Assembly (NCBI GenBank): GCA_963710865.1
Contig: CAVQBR010000001.1
Span: 62,001 to 126,000 of the forward strand
Length of the DNA: 64,000 bases
Reading direction: 5' to 3'
DNA from: PRDV01 sp963710865
GTDB lineage: Bacteria; Babelota; Babeliae; Babelales; Babelaceae
Shown: piece after piece, positions 42,631 through 51,982 of the stretch
How positions within the stretch are numbered: the first letter of the stretch is position 1
Layout of the letters: every line of letters begins with the position of its first letter
Notes under the pieces: model-generated
Seen by the model: only the letters and a program-made list of their open reading frames with translations
Told to the model about the DNA's origin: nothing
Database searches by the model: none
Translations under genes and position numbers: made by a program

Positions 42631-43509
42631 TTAATGCACAGGCTGTAAACAGCGGCTCCAGCGAACTTTTTTCCAAAACGCAAGTGGGTTTTTAATAAGA
42701 TCGACAAACCACCATGATTCAGAACTATCCATAGACCAAATCCTAAACACTATCCTCCCGTGAATTAACTTTCCATCTAACGGGCCCCAGTCTCGTGAAT
42801 CAGAGCTCCCTAATCTATTATCTCCCATGACCCAATATTGATTTTCACCAAGAGTGATATCAAAAATATCTACCCCTGAGTGAGCAGGAGTTCCTGGATA
42901 CAAGATTGTCTGTGGCTCCATAGTTTGTGGATTTAATATAATAAGATGGGGGTCTATTCGATAAAAAGGTTGCTTATCCCACGGTACCGCAGGATCAAAT
43001 GAGCGACTATCATAATTGCGCTCTTGCGAACGACGATGTTCATACGGTAATGATCGCCAGACATAGATAAGGGGATACTTATTAATATAGGCAGACTCAT
43101 CTAATTTCTTACCATTTACGTAGATGACAGGATGACCGTCTTCAATCACTCCTTTTACTCTATCTCCTGGCAGTCCAATAACACGTTTCGTCCAATTTGA
43201 GATGTTCCATGATGCATAGCGCTGCCAGAGATTGACCGTAGAATTGGTTGCGTAGGGATAGCGAGGTTCATTAAAAGCTATTATTTCCCCACGTTGTGGC
43301 TTTCTCATCCAATACGAAAGCTTATCTGCAAAGAATCGCTCACCTACGAGCAAGGTTGTTTCCATAGAACCGGTAGGAACTTGGTATAAACCAAAGCCAA
43401 AAGTACGTATCACAAAAGCGATAGGTAAGATAACAAAAATCAGTTCGAACGCTCCTCGAACAAGAGCTACATCGTGCCATTTACCTAAAATCCGCTTAAA
43501 TAATTTCAT
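42631..43509 (-). CDS. lepB: Signal peptidase I, copy 2
   Basis: 292 residues. The same motifs as copy 1 are intact: QVPTGSMETTLLVGERF with catalytic Ser48 (Thr replaces Ser46), NWTKRVIGLPGDRVKG with Lys108, and YWVMGDNRLGSSDSRDWGPL. Most differences between copies are conservative. This copy sits next to the intact M23 gene and so is probably the original. Having two functional LepB proteases would suit the large number of exported proteins here. Confidence 0.95.
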   Translation of the reverse strand: MKLFKRILGKWHDVALVRGAFELIFVILPIAFVIRTFGFGLYQVPTGSMETTLLVGERFFADKLSYWMRKPQRGEIIAFNEPRYPYATNSTVNLWQRYASWNISNWTKRVIGLPGDRVKGVIEDGHPVIYVNGKKLDESAYINKYPLIYVWRSLPYEHRRSQERNYDSRSFDPAVPWDKQPFYRIDPHLIILNPQTMEPQTILYPGTPAHSGVDIFDITLGENQYWVMGDNRLGSSDSRDWGPLDGKLIHGRIVFRIWSMDSSESWWFVDLIKNPLAFWKKVRWSRCLQPVH

Positions 43510-43662
43510 CTTATGCCTTTCTAAATGATTACAAGTAAGCTCTTTTCTTCCAAGCTTCCTCTCTTGCTATCTTCTTTCATTTGTTCTTCTTTATACCATC
43601 TTACTGCTTATGAAATAGAATACATGAGGAGCGTAAAAATGAATATACCGCCTTACTCTAAA

Positions 43663-44523
43663 CTATGCAAGAAAAAAAAGAGGATTAACAGCCTTACCCC
43701 TCTTATATATCTCAAAATGTAAGTGAGAACCCGAGCCACCCCTCTTACTTTTACGTACAAAACCGGTCGCTCCAACACGGCCAATATGGTCGCCGACCTC
43801 TACTTTTTGCCCTACCGATACGAATATTTTATCAAGATGAGCATACCTCGTCTTAAACGTACCGGTATGAGTGATCATAATATAATTGCCGTAACCGGTT
43901 GCGTAACAAGCCTCGGTAACCACCCCTTCCCCAGCAGCATGGACTATTGTCCCTTTCTGCGCGGCCATATCTACTCCAGCATGAAACGCAATGCGACCAT
44001 TAGGATTTCTTCGTGGACCGTAGAGCGAGCTTACCCAGAAGTCCCGTGGTTCAACCGGCCAGGAAAACCGTGCTTCCTTGCGCACCTTTTTCCATTCAGC
44101 CAATGCTTTTGCCGGCTTAACCTTCATACCACCTGCTATCATTTGAGCACCGTTTCCCACAAGTGGTTCTGTGGTATAGGTCCTTTTTTGTTTCAAGCGG
44201 CCAGGTTTTCTTCTTGGGCGAGGAGGCACAGCCCGAAGGACACCCCTGCGTCGTTTACTCTTTTTACGAACAGTAGTTCTCTGGGGCTTCACTTCCTCTT
44301 GAGGGGAAGTTTCAGCCTCGATGTGATATAAAGGAGAGGCATCAAAGGTTATCAGTTTCTGATGTTGTAAAAAATCTGAACGGTGTATATATGAAGAAGA
44401 ATTTTGTACTGAAACTTCAGGTAAATCAGTCGGACGGGAAAAATGATATTCTGCTACAAGACAACCGGTTGCTACGAGGAAGGAGCTTGCCCAGGCACAC
44501 ATCATACTTTGCTGAATTGTCAT
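43663..44523 (-). CDS. M23-family (LytM-type) peptidase
   Basis: 286 residues. An N-terminal membrane anchor or signal (SFLVATGCLVA) precedes a basic Arg/Lys/Pro-rich linker (residues 75-115). The M23 domain starts near 150: FHAGVDMAAQKGTIVHAAGE with His181 and Asp185, then YAHLDKIFVSVGQKVEVGDH, and SHLHFEI with His267 and His269. All zinc ligands and the catalytic His are present. It cuts or regulates peptidoglycan crosslinks in the periplasm. It starts four bases after the batD stop codon, so it belongs to the bat operon. Confidence 0.9.
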   Translation of the reverse strand: MTIQQSMMCAWASSFLVATGCLVAEYHFSRPTDLPEVSVQNSSSYIHRSDFLQHQKLITFDASPLYHIEAETSPQEEVKPQRTTVRKKSKRRRGVLRAVPPRPRRKPGRLKQKRTYTTEPLVGNGAQMIAGGMKVKPAKALAEWKKVRKEARFSWPVEPRDFWVSSLYGPRRNPNGRIAFHAGVDMAAQKGTIVHAAGEGVVTEACYATGYGNYIMITHTGTFKTRYAHLDKIFVSVGQKVEVGDHIGRVGATGFVRKSKRGGSGSHLHFEIYKRGKAVNPLFFLA

Positions 44524-44526
44524 CCG

Positions 44527-46560
44527 TCAAACCTCTCGTTTTAAGGCAACCTGTGCGCTCTCAATCCACCCGCTTCCCTCAGGAGAAGACACATAATACC
44601 ATGCGCCTGCTTTTTTCGCAAGCACCACAACGCTTTGATGAGGGAGTTTCCCCCGTATCGGATAGCTTTTATCGGGTCCTACGTAGAGAATGCCCGGATC
44701 ACTCATCACTATCATCCGGGGATAATAGTGTCTATATGCATGTAAAGACCACCAACAAAACAGCAGTATACAGATGAATGAAAGACCAAGCTTTCGAGTA
44801 GGTGAAAACCATACTGCCCACCAACTTATAAGAGCGAGCACCTGCCAGACGATAAAAGGAATAGTGGAAGTATAAGATACTATTTGATCAATCGAAGGAT
44901 GAGCAGACAGCGTCTGCACCATCACAAGACTCAGAAGGAGTGCCACCTTTTTTTGAGAAAGCTGCTTAAGCCACACAGTAATATCCTTATATATATGTGG
45001 TCGTACCGGTCTTTGTCCGCCTTGTGTATACTCGGTATAATGCACTACCTCATGTACCAGTGCTTGCCAGGTCCTATCATCATACCCCTGCTGTTGTAAA
45101 GCTTCGGTGACAGCATCTTCACTCGACTCGGGAGGAAGATCACAATATTCAATCATTGCACGTTTAAGCGTATCATAGAGTCCTGATGGATCATGTAAGC
45201 GTTCACTTTTCTTAATTGCCCGCCGTGCGCGGCGCAGTATTAATGCCCGCCGCACCCGTTGTATGAAACGAGGCATGCGAGGCGTATAATGCCGGACAAT
45301 CCAAGACCCAGCTTGCACACAGGGAGGGATAAGAAAGAGAAGCAGAAATACCATCCAGGGCAGCTCAGCTGGTCGCTCCTGCGGGCGTTCCTGTTTAACC
45401 TCCTGCTTAACAGGCTCTACAGGTCGCTCCACTGCCCGCGTACTTGGAGTAGCGGTAATAGTAAGCGGTTCTGTCTTCAGCGTCTTATACTGTCTGCTGC
45501 TCGTATCAAAAAATCGTATCGATTGTGCAGGAATGGTAAATGTACCTGGCTTCAGCCCCTGGACTACATATTCCCAGGTCTGAACGGTAGTACCATGTTC
45601 GGCTCTCGTTTTGCTTGTCGATTCATACGATCGAAGCTCAGAAGGGAGGTTTAATCGAGGTGTCTGAACCGACTCAGGATAGTCTCCTTCAAGAGCAAGC
45701 GTTAAGAGTGCCGCTTCCCCTTCAGCCAATTGTGAAGTATTTAATGAGGCAGTAAATCGCGTAAAATGACCAACACCTTGGCACGGCTTATCCGTTGGAG
45801 GAAGAGGCTTACCCTCGATTACCATCTTATCAGTAAAAACAGCATTACGGTCACTTAAGCCTGCAAATGCAAAAACCGACCACCCTCCCACGCGTGGCTC
45901 TTGATAATCGGCACGCAACGGAGGAATCGTAACAGTCCCTGGCTTATCGAGAAAGAGATACCCTGTATACTCAACCACTGACGAGCCGTCCAGTTCAGCT
46001 TTTGCGGCACCTTGCGAGAGCGGACCGACAGTCATCCCCGAAGCATGCGGCGTCTCTAAATGTATAAGCTTTATGTCTAGATCATGCGAAATAAATCGTA
46101 AAACAAAAGGAATACGTTCCAATGGAACAGCAGTCTTAGCCTTCAGCTTCAATTCATAGCGAGGAGCTGCCTGTTGGGCCTTCTGAGCCTGCACGACGGT
46201 GAGCGTAGCGGTCCCTGATGAACTACCATCAATACGAGCAGGACCAATGTGATAGGTACCTGGCTGTTCTGCTATCACGGTATATACAAACTGCTGTACC
46301 TGTTCTGCTTGCCCTTGCACTGAAGTCATCCGAGTTTCCATTCGCTGACCAACAACCTGCAACTTCTCAAGTGATTCTATCACAGGCCTGCTTCGGACTT
46401 TTTCAGGCGAGGTGCTACTCACGACTACTAAAAAAGGGGTCCCAACGCCGACAGAGCTCAGCTCTATACCCTGATTATTGGTAATGCGTAACTCAAGTCC
46501 TTGAGCACAGACCCCTAGGGTAAAAAACAAACAAAGGTTACCAATTTTTCGTACCATCAT
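44527..46560 (-). CDS. batD: BatD-like protein with C-terminal SH3-like domain
   Basis: 677 residues with a signal peptide ending VCAQG. BatD features: ELRITNNQGIELSSVGVGTP, VVSSTSPEKVRSRPVIESLE, FVYTVIAEQPGTYHIGPARI, and a second module VGHFTRFTASLNTSQLAEGE. After a membrane segment (PWMVFLLLFLIPPCVQAG) come cytoplasmic-type helices and two more membrane segments (IPFIVWQVLALISWWAVWF; LSFICILLFCWWSLHAY). The last 60 residues look like a bacterial SH3 domain (YVGPDKSYPIRGKLP; YYVSSPEGSGWIES), a part normally on BatE. This may be a BatD-BatE fusion. Bat proteins act in envelope stress or aerotolerance; their partners BatA/BatB are next door. Confidence 0.85.
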   Translation of the reverse strand: MMVRKIGNLCLFFTLGVCAQGLELRITNNQGIELSSVGVGTPFLVVVSSTSPEKVRSRPVIESLEKLQVVGQRMETRMTSVQGQAEQVQQFVYTVIAEQPGTYHIGPARIDGSSSGTATLTVVQAQKAQQAAPRYELKLKAKTAVPLERIPFVLRFISHDLDIKLIHLETPHASGMTVGPLSQGAAKAELDGSSVVEYTGYLFLDKPGTVTIPPLRADYQEPRVGGWSVFAFAGLSDRNAVFTDKMVIEGKPLPPTDKPCQGVGHFTRFTASLNTSQLAEGEAALLTLALEGDYPESVQTPRLNLPSELRSYESTSKTRAEHGTTVQTWEYVVQGLKPGTFTIPAQSIRFFDTSSRQYKTLKTEPLTITATPSTRAVERPVEPVKQEVKQERPQERPAELPWMVFLLLFLIPPCVQAGSWIVRHYTPRMPRFIQRVRRALILRRARRAIKKSERLHDPSGLYDTLKRAMIEYCDLPPESSEDAVTEALQQQGYDDRTWQALVHEVVHYTEYTQGGQRPVRPHIYKDITVWLKQLSQKKVALLLSLVMVQTLSAHPSIDQIVSYTSTIPFIVWQVLALISWWAVWFSPTRKLGLSFICILLFCWWSLHAYRHYYPRMIVMSDPGILYVGPDKSYPIRGKLPHQSVVVLAKKAGAWYYVSSPEGSGWIESAQVALKREV

Positions 46561-47614
46561 GCTCCGGTTTGGTAGGCATTGCTCTACGAATTATTATTCG
46601 CTGGGCTTGTCGATCACCTTTTTCAACCTGTTCTAGCAAGCGCTTTTCCTGGTCATTTAACTGCTCTTCTGCTATACTTTTTTCTCCAGCATGAGCTGTT
46701 GTATCACTTGTATCATCCTTTTGATCTTTTGACAACTCTGAGCCTGGTTTTTTCTCAGATCGTTCTTCAGACTTTTTCTCAGGAGGCCCCTGATGTTGAC
46801 CATCTTGACCATTATTTTGAGTACGCTTCTGCTCCTTGGGTTGCTTTGTATCATCAACCTCGGAGTCATCCTCTCCGTCGGATCCATCATTTTGTTCAGC
46901 GTCCTCGCCCTGATCTCGGTCTGTGCCATCTTGCTTTCTCTGATTCTGCTTCCCTTTATCTTCCTTATTGGGCTCTTGAGCGCCTTTCTGGGATTCAGAC
47001 TCCTTATCTTCATTCTTGCGCTCATCTTTTTGTTCCTGCTTAGATGAGTCGTTTTGCTCTCCTTGAGAGTTCTGCTTATCCTTACCACCATCTTGAGAAT
47101 CAGATTTCTGATTGCCCTTCTTGTTCTTATCGTCTTTTTCCTTATTATTCTCTTGTTTTTGATCCTGCTTCTTGTTCTTTTCTTCTTGCTCGTTCTTTTT
47201 CTGTTCTTCCATCAACTTCTTCACCAGATCAATCCTTTTTTTGGCATGCTCATTATCCGGATTTAAGGCAAGTACCTCCTGATATGCTTTCAATGCAGGT
47301 TCATACTGATGCTGGGAAAGATAGCTATCGCCAAGATTAAACGATGCATACTCCTTCAAACTCTTCGTACTTTTTTCTGAATGAGCTACCTTTTCAAACG
47401 CTTGAACTGCAGCAGAGTAATCTTTCATCGTATAGGCAGTTTTCCCTACCTTATAAAGTGCTCCCATATCATCAGGATGCTTCATAACCGCTTCTTCATA
47501 CAAAGCACGAGCCTCCTCCAGTTCTCCCTTTTTATATACCTGGTCACCTTTCCACGAGGAGAAGGATGCAGCCTGGAGCGAGCTAAAGCTCAGGGCTATA
47601 ATAAGTTTCTTCAT
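46538..47614 (-). CDS. batC: TPR protein with long charged tail (BatC-like)
   Basis: About 358 residues from 47614, with GAGGATTTC just upstream. Signal peptide (MKKLIIALSFSSLQA), then two to three TPR units (EARALYEEAVMKHPDDMGAL; EPALKAYQEVLALNPDNEHA). Residues 130-300 are almost only Lys, Glu, Gln, Asp, Asn and Ser. The C-terminus keeps the short BatC ending: LNDQEKRLLEQVEKGDRQ, then RRAMPTKPEHDGTKNW. Low-complexity size changes are likely between strains. It overlaps batD by 23 bases and follows batB by seven bases. Confidence 0.85.
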   Translation of the reverse strand: MKKLIIALSFSSLQAASFSSWKGDQVYKKGELEEARALYEEAVMKHPDDMGALYKVGKTAYTMKDYSAAVQAFEKVAHSEKSTKSLKEYASFNLGDSYLSQHQYEPALKAYQEVLALNPDNEHAKKRIDLVKKLMEEQKKNEQEEKNKKQDQKQENNKEKDDKNKKGNQKSDSQDGGKDKQNSQGEQNDSSKQEQKDERKNEDKESESQKGAQEPNKEDKGKQNQRKQDGTDRDQGEDAEQNDGSDGEDDSEVDDTKQPKEQKRTQNNGQDGQHQGPPEKKSEERSEKKPGSELSKDQKDDTSDTTAHAGEKSIAEEQLNDQEKRLLEQVEKGDRQAQRIIIRRAMPTKPEHDGTKNW

Positions 47615-47621
47615 GAAATCC

Positions 47622-48611
47622 TCAAATCGTCGCAACAACCCATTCAAGCAACAGGCTCAAAAGGCTGAGCGCAGCAAAATACCAATAGTGTTCTTGTTTT
47701 GCCACCACCGATGTGTCAGCAAACTTCTCTTTTTCAAACCGCTGTACCCCGGTAACAAGAGCTCGAATATCCGAGCCATCTTCAGTCGCCTTGATAAACT
47801 CAGCTCCCGTTTCTGCCGCTAATGAACGGAGCAGCTGTTCATGTAACCGAGTAATAACAACCGCGCCATTCTCATCCTTTTGGTGGCCCTGCTGGACGCC
47901 TTCATCAGTATACAAAGGTATCGGCGCACCTTCTGGAGTGCCAATACCGAGAGTAAAGATGCTCAATCCCAATTCTTTTGCTTGCTTATTAACTCCCTCG
48001 AGATGCCCTGAAAAATCTTCACCATCCGTTACAATAACCATAAGGGGGTGCTTATGTAGAGGCATAGCTTTAAACATTTCAAGAGCTTTCATAATTGCCT
48101 TATCAAAAGCAGTCGTTCCCGATGAAATAGTTTCTACATCAACCGCATCTAAAAAACTCATGAATGCATTCGTGTCAGTAGTAAACGGGCATTGAATAAA
48201 TGGACTGCCTGAAAATATCATCAGAGCAACCCGCTCTGCCTTGAGCGACTCTACTAAGCGTTTGATCTTGTTCTTTGCAAACTCTAAGCGAGATGGCTTC
48301 ATATCCTGGGCTAGCATACTGCGAGAGATATCAAGCGCAATAAGCACATCTCTTCCCTCTTGGGAAACCATCTGACGCAGATCATCCCATTGAGGCCGTG
48401 CCAAAGCAAGGAGTAAGAATACGAGTGCACTTGCTAGTAGAAGGCCACTCAGGGATCTTCGCATCAGAGAAACATTGCGCAAATTCATTTCGCCAAGCAC
48501 AGTGATCGTCTTTCTTTGCCAGACAAAGTGCTTACCAAGGAGCACAAGAGCTGCAGCGACCAAAAGTCCTGCATAGACTGCATTGTGCAGATTCGCCCAA
48601 AATATAGTCAT
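47622..48611 (-). CDS. batB: BatB-like von Willebrand factor A membrane protein
   Basis: 329 residues from 48611; the ATG overlaps the batA stop in an ATGA, a sign of translational coupling. Two N-terminal membrane helices, then a VWA domain with MIDAS DISRS in VLIALDISRSMLAQDMKPSR, a conserved FSGSPFIQCPFTTDTNAFMS, and IVTDGEDFSGHL. One C-terminal membrane helix (YFAALSLLSLLLEWVVATI). It works with BatA in the envelope. Upstream in-frame ATGs, up to 48674, would overlap batA more deeply. Confidence 0.9.
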   Translation of the reverse strand: MTIFWANLHNAVYAGLLVAAALVLLGKHFVWQRKTITVLGEMNLRNVSLMRRSLSGLLLASALVFLLLALARPQWDDLRQMVSQEGRDVLIALDISRSMLAQDMKPSRLEFAKNKIKRLVESLKAERVALMIFSGSPFIQCPFTTDTNAFMSFLDAVDVETISSGTTAFDKAIMKALEMFKAMPLHKHPLMVIVTDGEDFSGHLEGVNKQAKELGLSIFTLGIGTPEGAPIPLYTDEGVQQGHQKDENGAVVITRLHEQLLRSLAAETGAEFIKATEDGSDIRALVTGVQRFEKEKFADTSVVAKQEHYWYFAALSLLSLLLEWVVATI

Positions 48612-49588
48612 AAGCGCACCCATACCAGTGATACCAGAACAATGTAGATGAGTAACAACATGAGTGCGAGCCATAAAAAGAACATAAAGTGCTCCTTATA
48701 CCGAGCATAGATCGGCGTTTCATACTCTGTTCGTTCAAGTGTATCTATCGTATCATAGATCGCAACCATATCTGCCGGATTACGTGCATGAAAGAACTGC
48801 CCTCCTGTTTCATGAGCAAACTTTTCAAGAAGCGGAACATTAAGGGCTGATTGCGCTCGTACCAGTCCATACATTGGATCCTCTATCCAGCCACCCCGCT
48901 CTGAACCAATGCCGACAGTATAAATTTTAATGCCGAGCTTCTTGGCAAGATCGATGCTCAGTTCTGGCCGAGTATCGTTACCGGTCGGTTCACCATCGGT
49001 AAGCACAATCATAATTTTATTCTTAGCAGTCGATTTTTTCAAACGATTAGCTGCCGTTAATATAGCACGAGAAAGAACGGTACCCGGAACAGCAATCGTC
49101 GCGGTCGTCGTCTCATGTAATATCTCTTTTAAAATACCTTTATCGAGGGTAAGCGGACAGCGCGATAGCGCAACCCCAGCAAATAATACGAGACCTATAG
49201 GGTCGTTTTCTCGCTTATCAATAAATCGTAACGCCTCATCCCGAGCGACATCCCAACGGGTTCGCCTATCTTGCGGATCATCAAAGATAATCATACTTTG
49301 CGATGCATCCAAAACGAGCATAATATCTACCCCCTGTACGGGAATTTTAGATCGCTCATCGGGCGTTTGAAACCGTGCAAGAGCACAACATAAAGCTACT
49401 AACGTTCCCACACGCGTCAAGAACAGTACTAGTGTTCGCCAGCGAGGCGGTGGCGTAAATCGCTGTAAAGGCGCAAGTGAAGAAAAAAGATAGAGAGGTG
49501 TTTTATGGTATACCCAATACAACCAGCTACATACAAGGAGCAATGGAAGTCCTACATATATAACATATGGATACAGCATCTGAATCAT
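48608..49588 (-). CDS. batA: BatA-like von Willebrand factor A membrane protein
   Basis: 326 residues. Two N-terminal membrane helices (YVIYVGLPLLLVCSWLYWVY; FLTRVGTLVALCCALARF). VWA with MIDAS DASQS in IMLVLDASQSMIIFD, then VLFAGVALSRCPLTLDKGIL and MIVLTDGEPTGND. C-terminal helix MFFLWLALMLLLIYIVLVSL. It starts 13 bases after plsC. In other bacteria a MoxR ATPase precedes bat genes; none is seen before plsC here. Confidence 0.9.
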   Translation of the reverse strand: MIQMLYPYVIYVGLPLLLVCSWLYWVYHKTPLYLFSSLAPLQRFTPPPRWRTLVLFLTRVGTLVALCCALARFQTPDERSKIPVQGVDIMLVLDASQSMIIFDDPQDRRTRWDVARDEALRFIDKRENDPIGLVLFAGVALSRCPLTLDKGILKEILHETTTATIAVPGTVLSRAILTAANRLKKSTAKNKIMIVLTDGEPTGNDTRPELSIDLAKKLGIKIYTVGIGSERGGWIEDPMYGLVRAQSALNVPLLEKFAHETGGQFFHARNPADMVAIYDTIDTLERTEYETPIYARYKEHFMFFLWLALMLLLIYIVLVSLVWVRL

Positions 49589-49601
49589 AGATCACAACCT
49601 C

Positions 49602-50321
49602 TTAAGCAGCTTGCTCAATAAACCACTGTCTCACTCGCCGAGTAAACTCAGCTTCAGTTTCAGTTTCTTGAAAATAGAATGGTGCGCCAATACGAATAAC
49701 AACATCCACTGGATATATATAAAAGCTATACGGCGGATAGAGTTTGCCATTATTAGGCATATACACCGGAATGACCGGCCTTCCTGTTTTCTTTGCTATC
49801 ATAGCAAAGCCTTCATAAAAAGGATGAATAGTCCCATCGGTAAATCTGCCCCCTTCAGGGAAAATAAGAAGATGGCGATTCTTGCCTTCGATAAACCGGT
49901 ACAACTGTATCAATGAACGAGCTGACGATCCTGCGAGCTTTTTATCAACTGGGACGAACATACGAGTAATAAAAAAACCCAATACTGGAGTTGAAACATA
50001 GTAGGCTAAGACAAGCCATACATGGGATGTCCCTTCGCACAAAGAACCAAGGGCAGGTATATCAAATGCAGATTGATGATTCGCTACAAAAATTGCAGGA
50101 CCTTGAGGGAGATGCTCTTCGCCGGTAATATGAACAGGAGTGAGTGGAGCATACAGTACTATCTTATAAAAATAATCAAGCAGGAGAAAGAAAAGACGAT
50201 TATCATATCTATACTTTGCAGGCAAACAAGCAATAATTAAACAGGGCGGCACAAGCACGGCACCTGCAACGAACACAAGGATATAGCTCACACAGCTACG
50301 CCACAACAAAGTAAAATTCAT
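49602..50321 (-). CDS. plsC: 1-acyl-glycerol-3-phosphate acyltransferase family protein
   Basis: 239 residues. An N-terminal hydrophobic anchor (YILVFVAGAVLVPPCLIIAC) is followed by the acyltransferase motif I FVANHQSAFDIPAL (NHxxxxD, His82 and Asp87). Motif II is near FITRMFVPVDKK, motif III is LLIFPEGGRFTDGTIHPFYE, and motif IV is IPVYMPN. It adds the second acyl chain in phospholipid synthesis at the inner membrane. First gene of the bat block. A decayed copy lies at 51320-51761. Confidence 0.9.
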   Translation of the reverse strand: MNFTLLWRSCVSYILVFVAGAVLVPPCLIIACLPAKYRYDNRLFFLLLDYFYKIVLYAPLTPVHITGEEHLPQGPAIFVANHQSAFDIPALGSLCEGTSHVWLVLAYYVSTPVLGFFITRMFVPVDKKLAGSSARSLIQLYRFIEGKNRHLLIFPEGGRFTDGTIHPFYEGFAMIAKKTGRPVIPVYMPNNGKLYPPYSFYIYPVDVVIRIGAPFYFQETETEAEFTRRVRQWFIEQAA

Positions 50322-50468
50322 CTTTTTTTGCCTCTTTTTAGATCACTAGTTTCAGTATGCCAGAAATTTAAAAAATCTGGAACCAGCCGGTGCAGCCGAT
50401 CTGATTAGAATCTTTTATTCAATGCTTTTGAAAGCACTACTGTTTGAACCAGGTGACCGAAACAGTAG

Positions 50469-50490
50469 AGGCTTCGATACCACGAAGCCT
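50469..50490 (-). terminator. Hairpin after the secreted 215-residue protein gene
   Basis: AGGCTTCG-ATACCA-CGAAGCCT forms a perfect 8-bp stem 11 bases past the stop codon on the minus strand. The following bases are only moderately T-rich. Confidence 0.55.
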
Positions 50491-50500
50491 TCTTAGAAAC

Positions 50501-51148
50501 TTATTTTGTTTCAAATGCCGATTTGTTAAACCATATCAAAATTGACTCAGCACCAACAGCAATGAAGGGTTCAGTAACTCTCCCATCTTCATGAATAGTA
50601 CCTTGAATCATGCGAAATTCTGCGTCCTTTGCGAATTCTATCCTTATACCTTTAATAAGCGAAGTCTCCGAAAGTATCTCGATTGTTACAAAATCACAAT
50701 CCTCAAGAAAGCAACTTTCTACAGTTACCGTATTTCCGACAAGAACTATACTTCGTGCAGATAAAACTGCATTCCTGACCTGCAAACTAGTTCCATTAGC
50801 TCGAATAGCTATCTCATTTATTCCCTTGACGTATTGGCCTTCCAAAAAATCCGTCTGCTGGCTAACATTTAAACCTGCTACCATACAATTCATTAATTGA
50901 GGCCTAAGCTCTTTATACCAACCCTTAACACCAGATAGATCAATTGATTCTAGCGTGCCCATCTCACATTGTTCACCTACAAGAGCAAATGCTAGATGAT
51001 CAGCCTTTTCATGAGAATAACCAATTGCCTCGCCCGGTGCTGTAACTTTTTTGCCATTCACCGTAACTTCACCATACATACTTATTGGTAAGCAACTGGA
51101 TGCAATCAAAAGATAAAAACAACTCTTCTTTGTAAAATGTAACAACAT
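50501..51148 (-). CDS. Secreted protein of unknown function (215 aa)
   Basis: Signal peptide FYLLIASSCLPISMYG. The mature part is made of short beta strands with a rhythm like a small beta-helix (GTSLQVRNAVLSARSIVLVG; NTVTVESCFLEDCDFVTIEI; KGIRIEFAKDAEFRMIQGTI). I recognise no family. It lies alone between plsC and its pseudogene copy. Probably periplasmic or exported. Confidence 0.65.
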   Translation of the reverse strand: MLLHFTKKSCFYLLIASSCLPISMYGEVTVNGKKVTAPGEAIGYSHEKADHLAFALVGEQCEMGTLESIDLSGVKGWYKELRPQLMNCMVAGLNVSQQTDFLEGQYVKGINEIAIRANGTSLQVRNAVLSARSIVLVGNTVTVESCFLEDCDFVTIEILSETSLIKGIRIEFAKDAEFRMIQGTIHEDGRVTEPFIAVGAESILIWFNKSAFETK

Positions 51149-51319
51149 ATTATCCTTTCCAAAGTTTTCTTCAATTCTTCGTTAACAACTCATACCACTC
51201 TCGTGACAACCCGTTCCCCTCGCGAACCATTCCTAGTTAGCACTAGACTTTATACATTGATTATATCCTTTCAGACATATTTTACAACATCTAACAGAGA
51301 GAAACACAAAAATCTATCC

Positions 51320-51761
51320 TCATGCCCCCAAAGTACTTTCTATTAGCCGTTTCGCACTGTCCTCGAAGGGATGAATGGTTTCATAGATAAATCTGCTCAC
51401 CTTCTCAGTACAACTGAATGAGCGACCGAGCCAACGAGCCTGCTCGCTTCTTGCCAAGGGGGACAAACATTTAATAATGAAGAATTCCAACACCATGGCA
51501 GGCCAGGATAAGTCATACATAGGACGCGCCTTCACAATCGAATGCTCATTGATGATTCGCCGCAAAATTGCTGTACCCTTAGGGTCGCACTATGAATTGC
51601 GTAGACGACAATCTTAAAAAAATAATCAGACAGGAGAAAAAAGAGAGACGATAATCATCTATTTTGTTGGTAAACAAGCAAGGGGGCAACAGCACGGCAC
51701 CAACAATAAACACAATCTGATACGTTACACACGAGGCAAGAAATGGTAATAGAGAATCCAT
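51320..51761 (-). pseudogene. Decayed copy of plsC
   Basis: The minus-strand piece 51579-51761 starts FLASCVTYQIVFIVGAVLLP, matching the plsC start. The piece 51320-51565 has degraded versions of later motifs: NEHSIV for NHQSAF, FFIIKCLSPLARSEQARW for the ITRMFVPVDKK region, and FIYETIHPFEDSAKRL for the TIHPFYEG region. Several shifts and deletions separate them, and motif III is lost. This is a segmental copy of 49602-50321. Confidence 0.7.
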
Positions 51762-51982
51762 ATGATTACGCTAGCGCATTGTATGGCACAAACAATCGAT
51801 TGAGTTCTCGCTAGCTACGTGGTTTAACCAAAAGAGACCCCACGCAGCATCATGGGTAGAAAGCACGTCGTTGAAAACAAGCCGTAAAATTCCTTCAGCA
51901 ACAACCACTTTGGAGCAAAACCTACTCCAAAGTCTGTCTTTCGTGAAATGAAAGTTCAAGCATTTCCAAGTAGCTGATCGAT

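Noticed and set aside
46793..47266. Very hydrophobic plus-strand frames opposite the TPR gene
   Set aside because: They are the antisense of Lys/Glu-rich codons, which read as Leu/Phe/Ile on the other strand.
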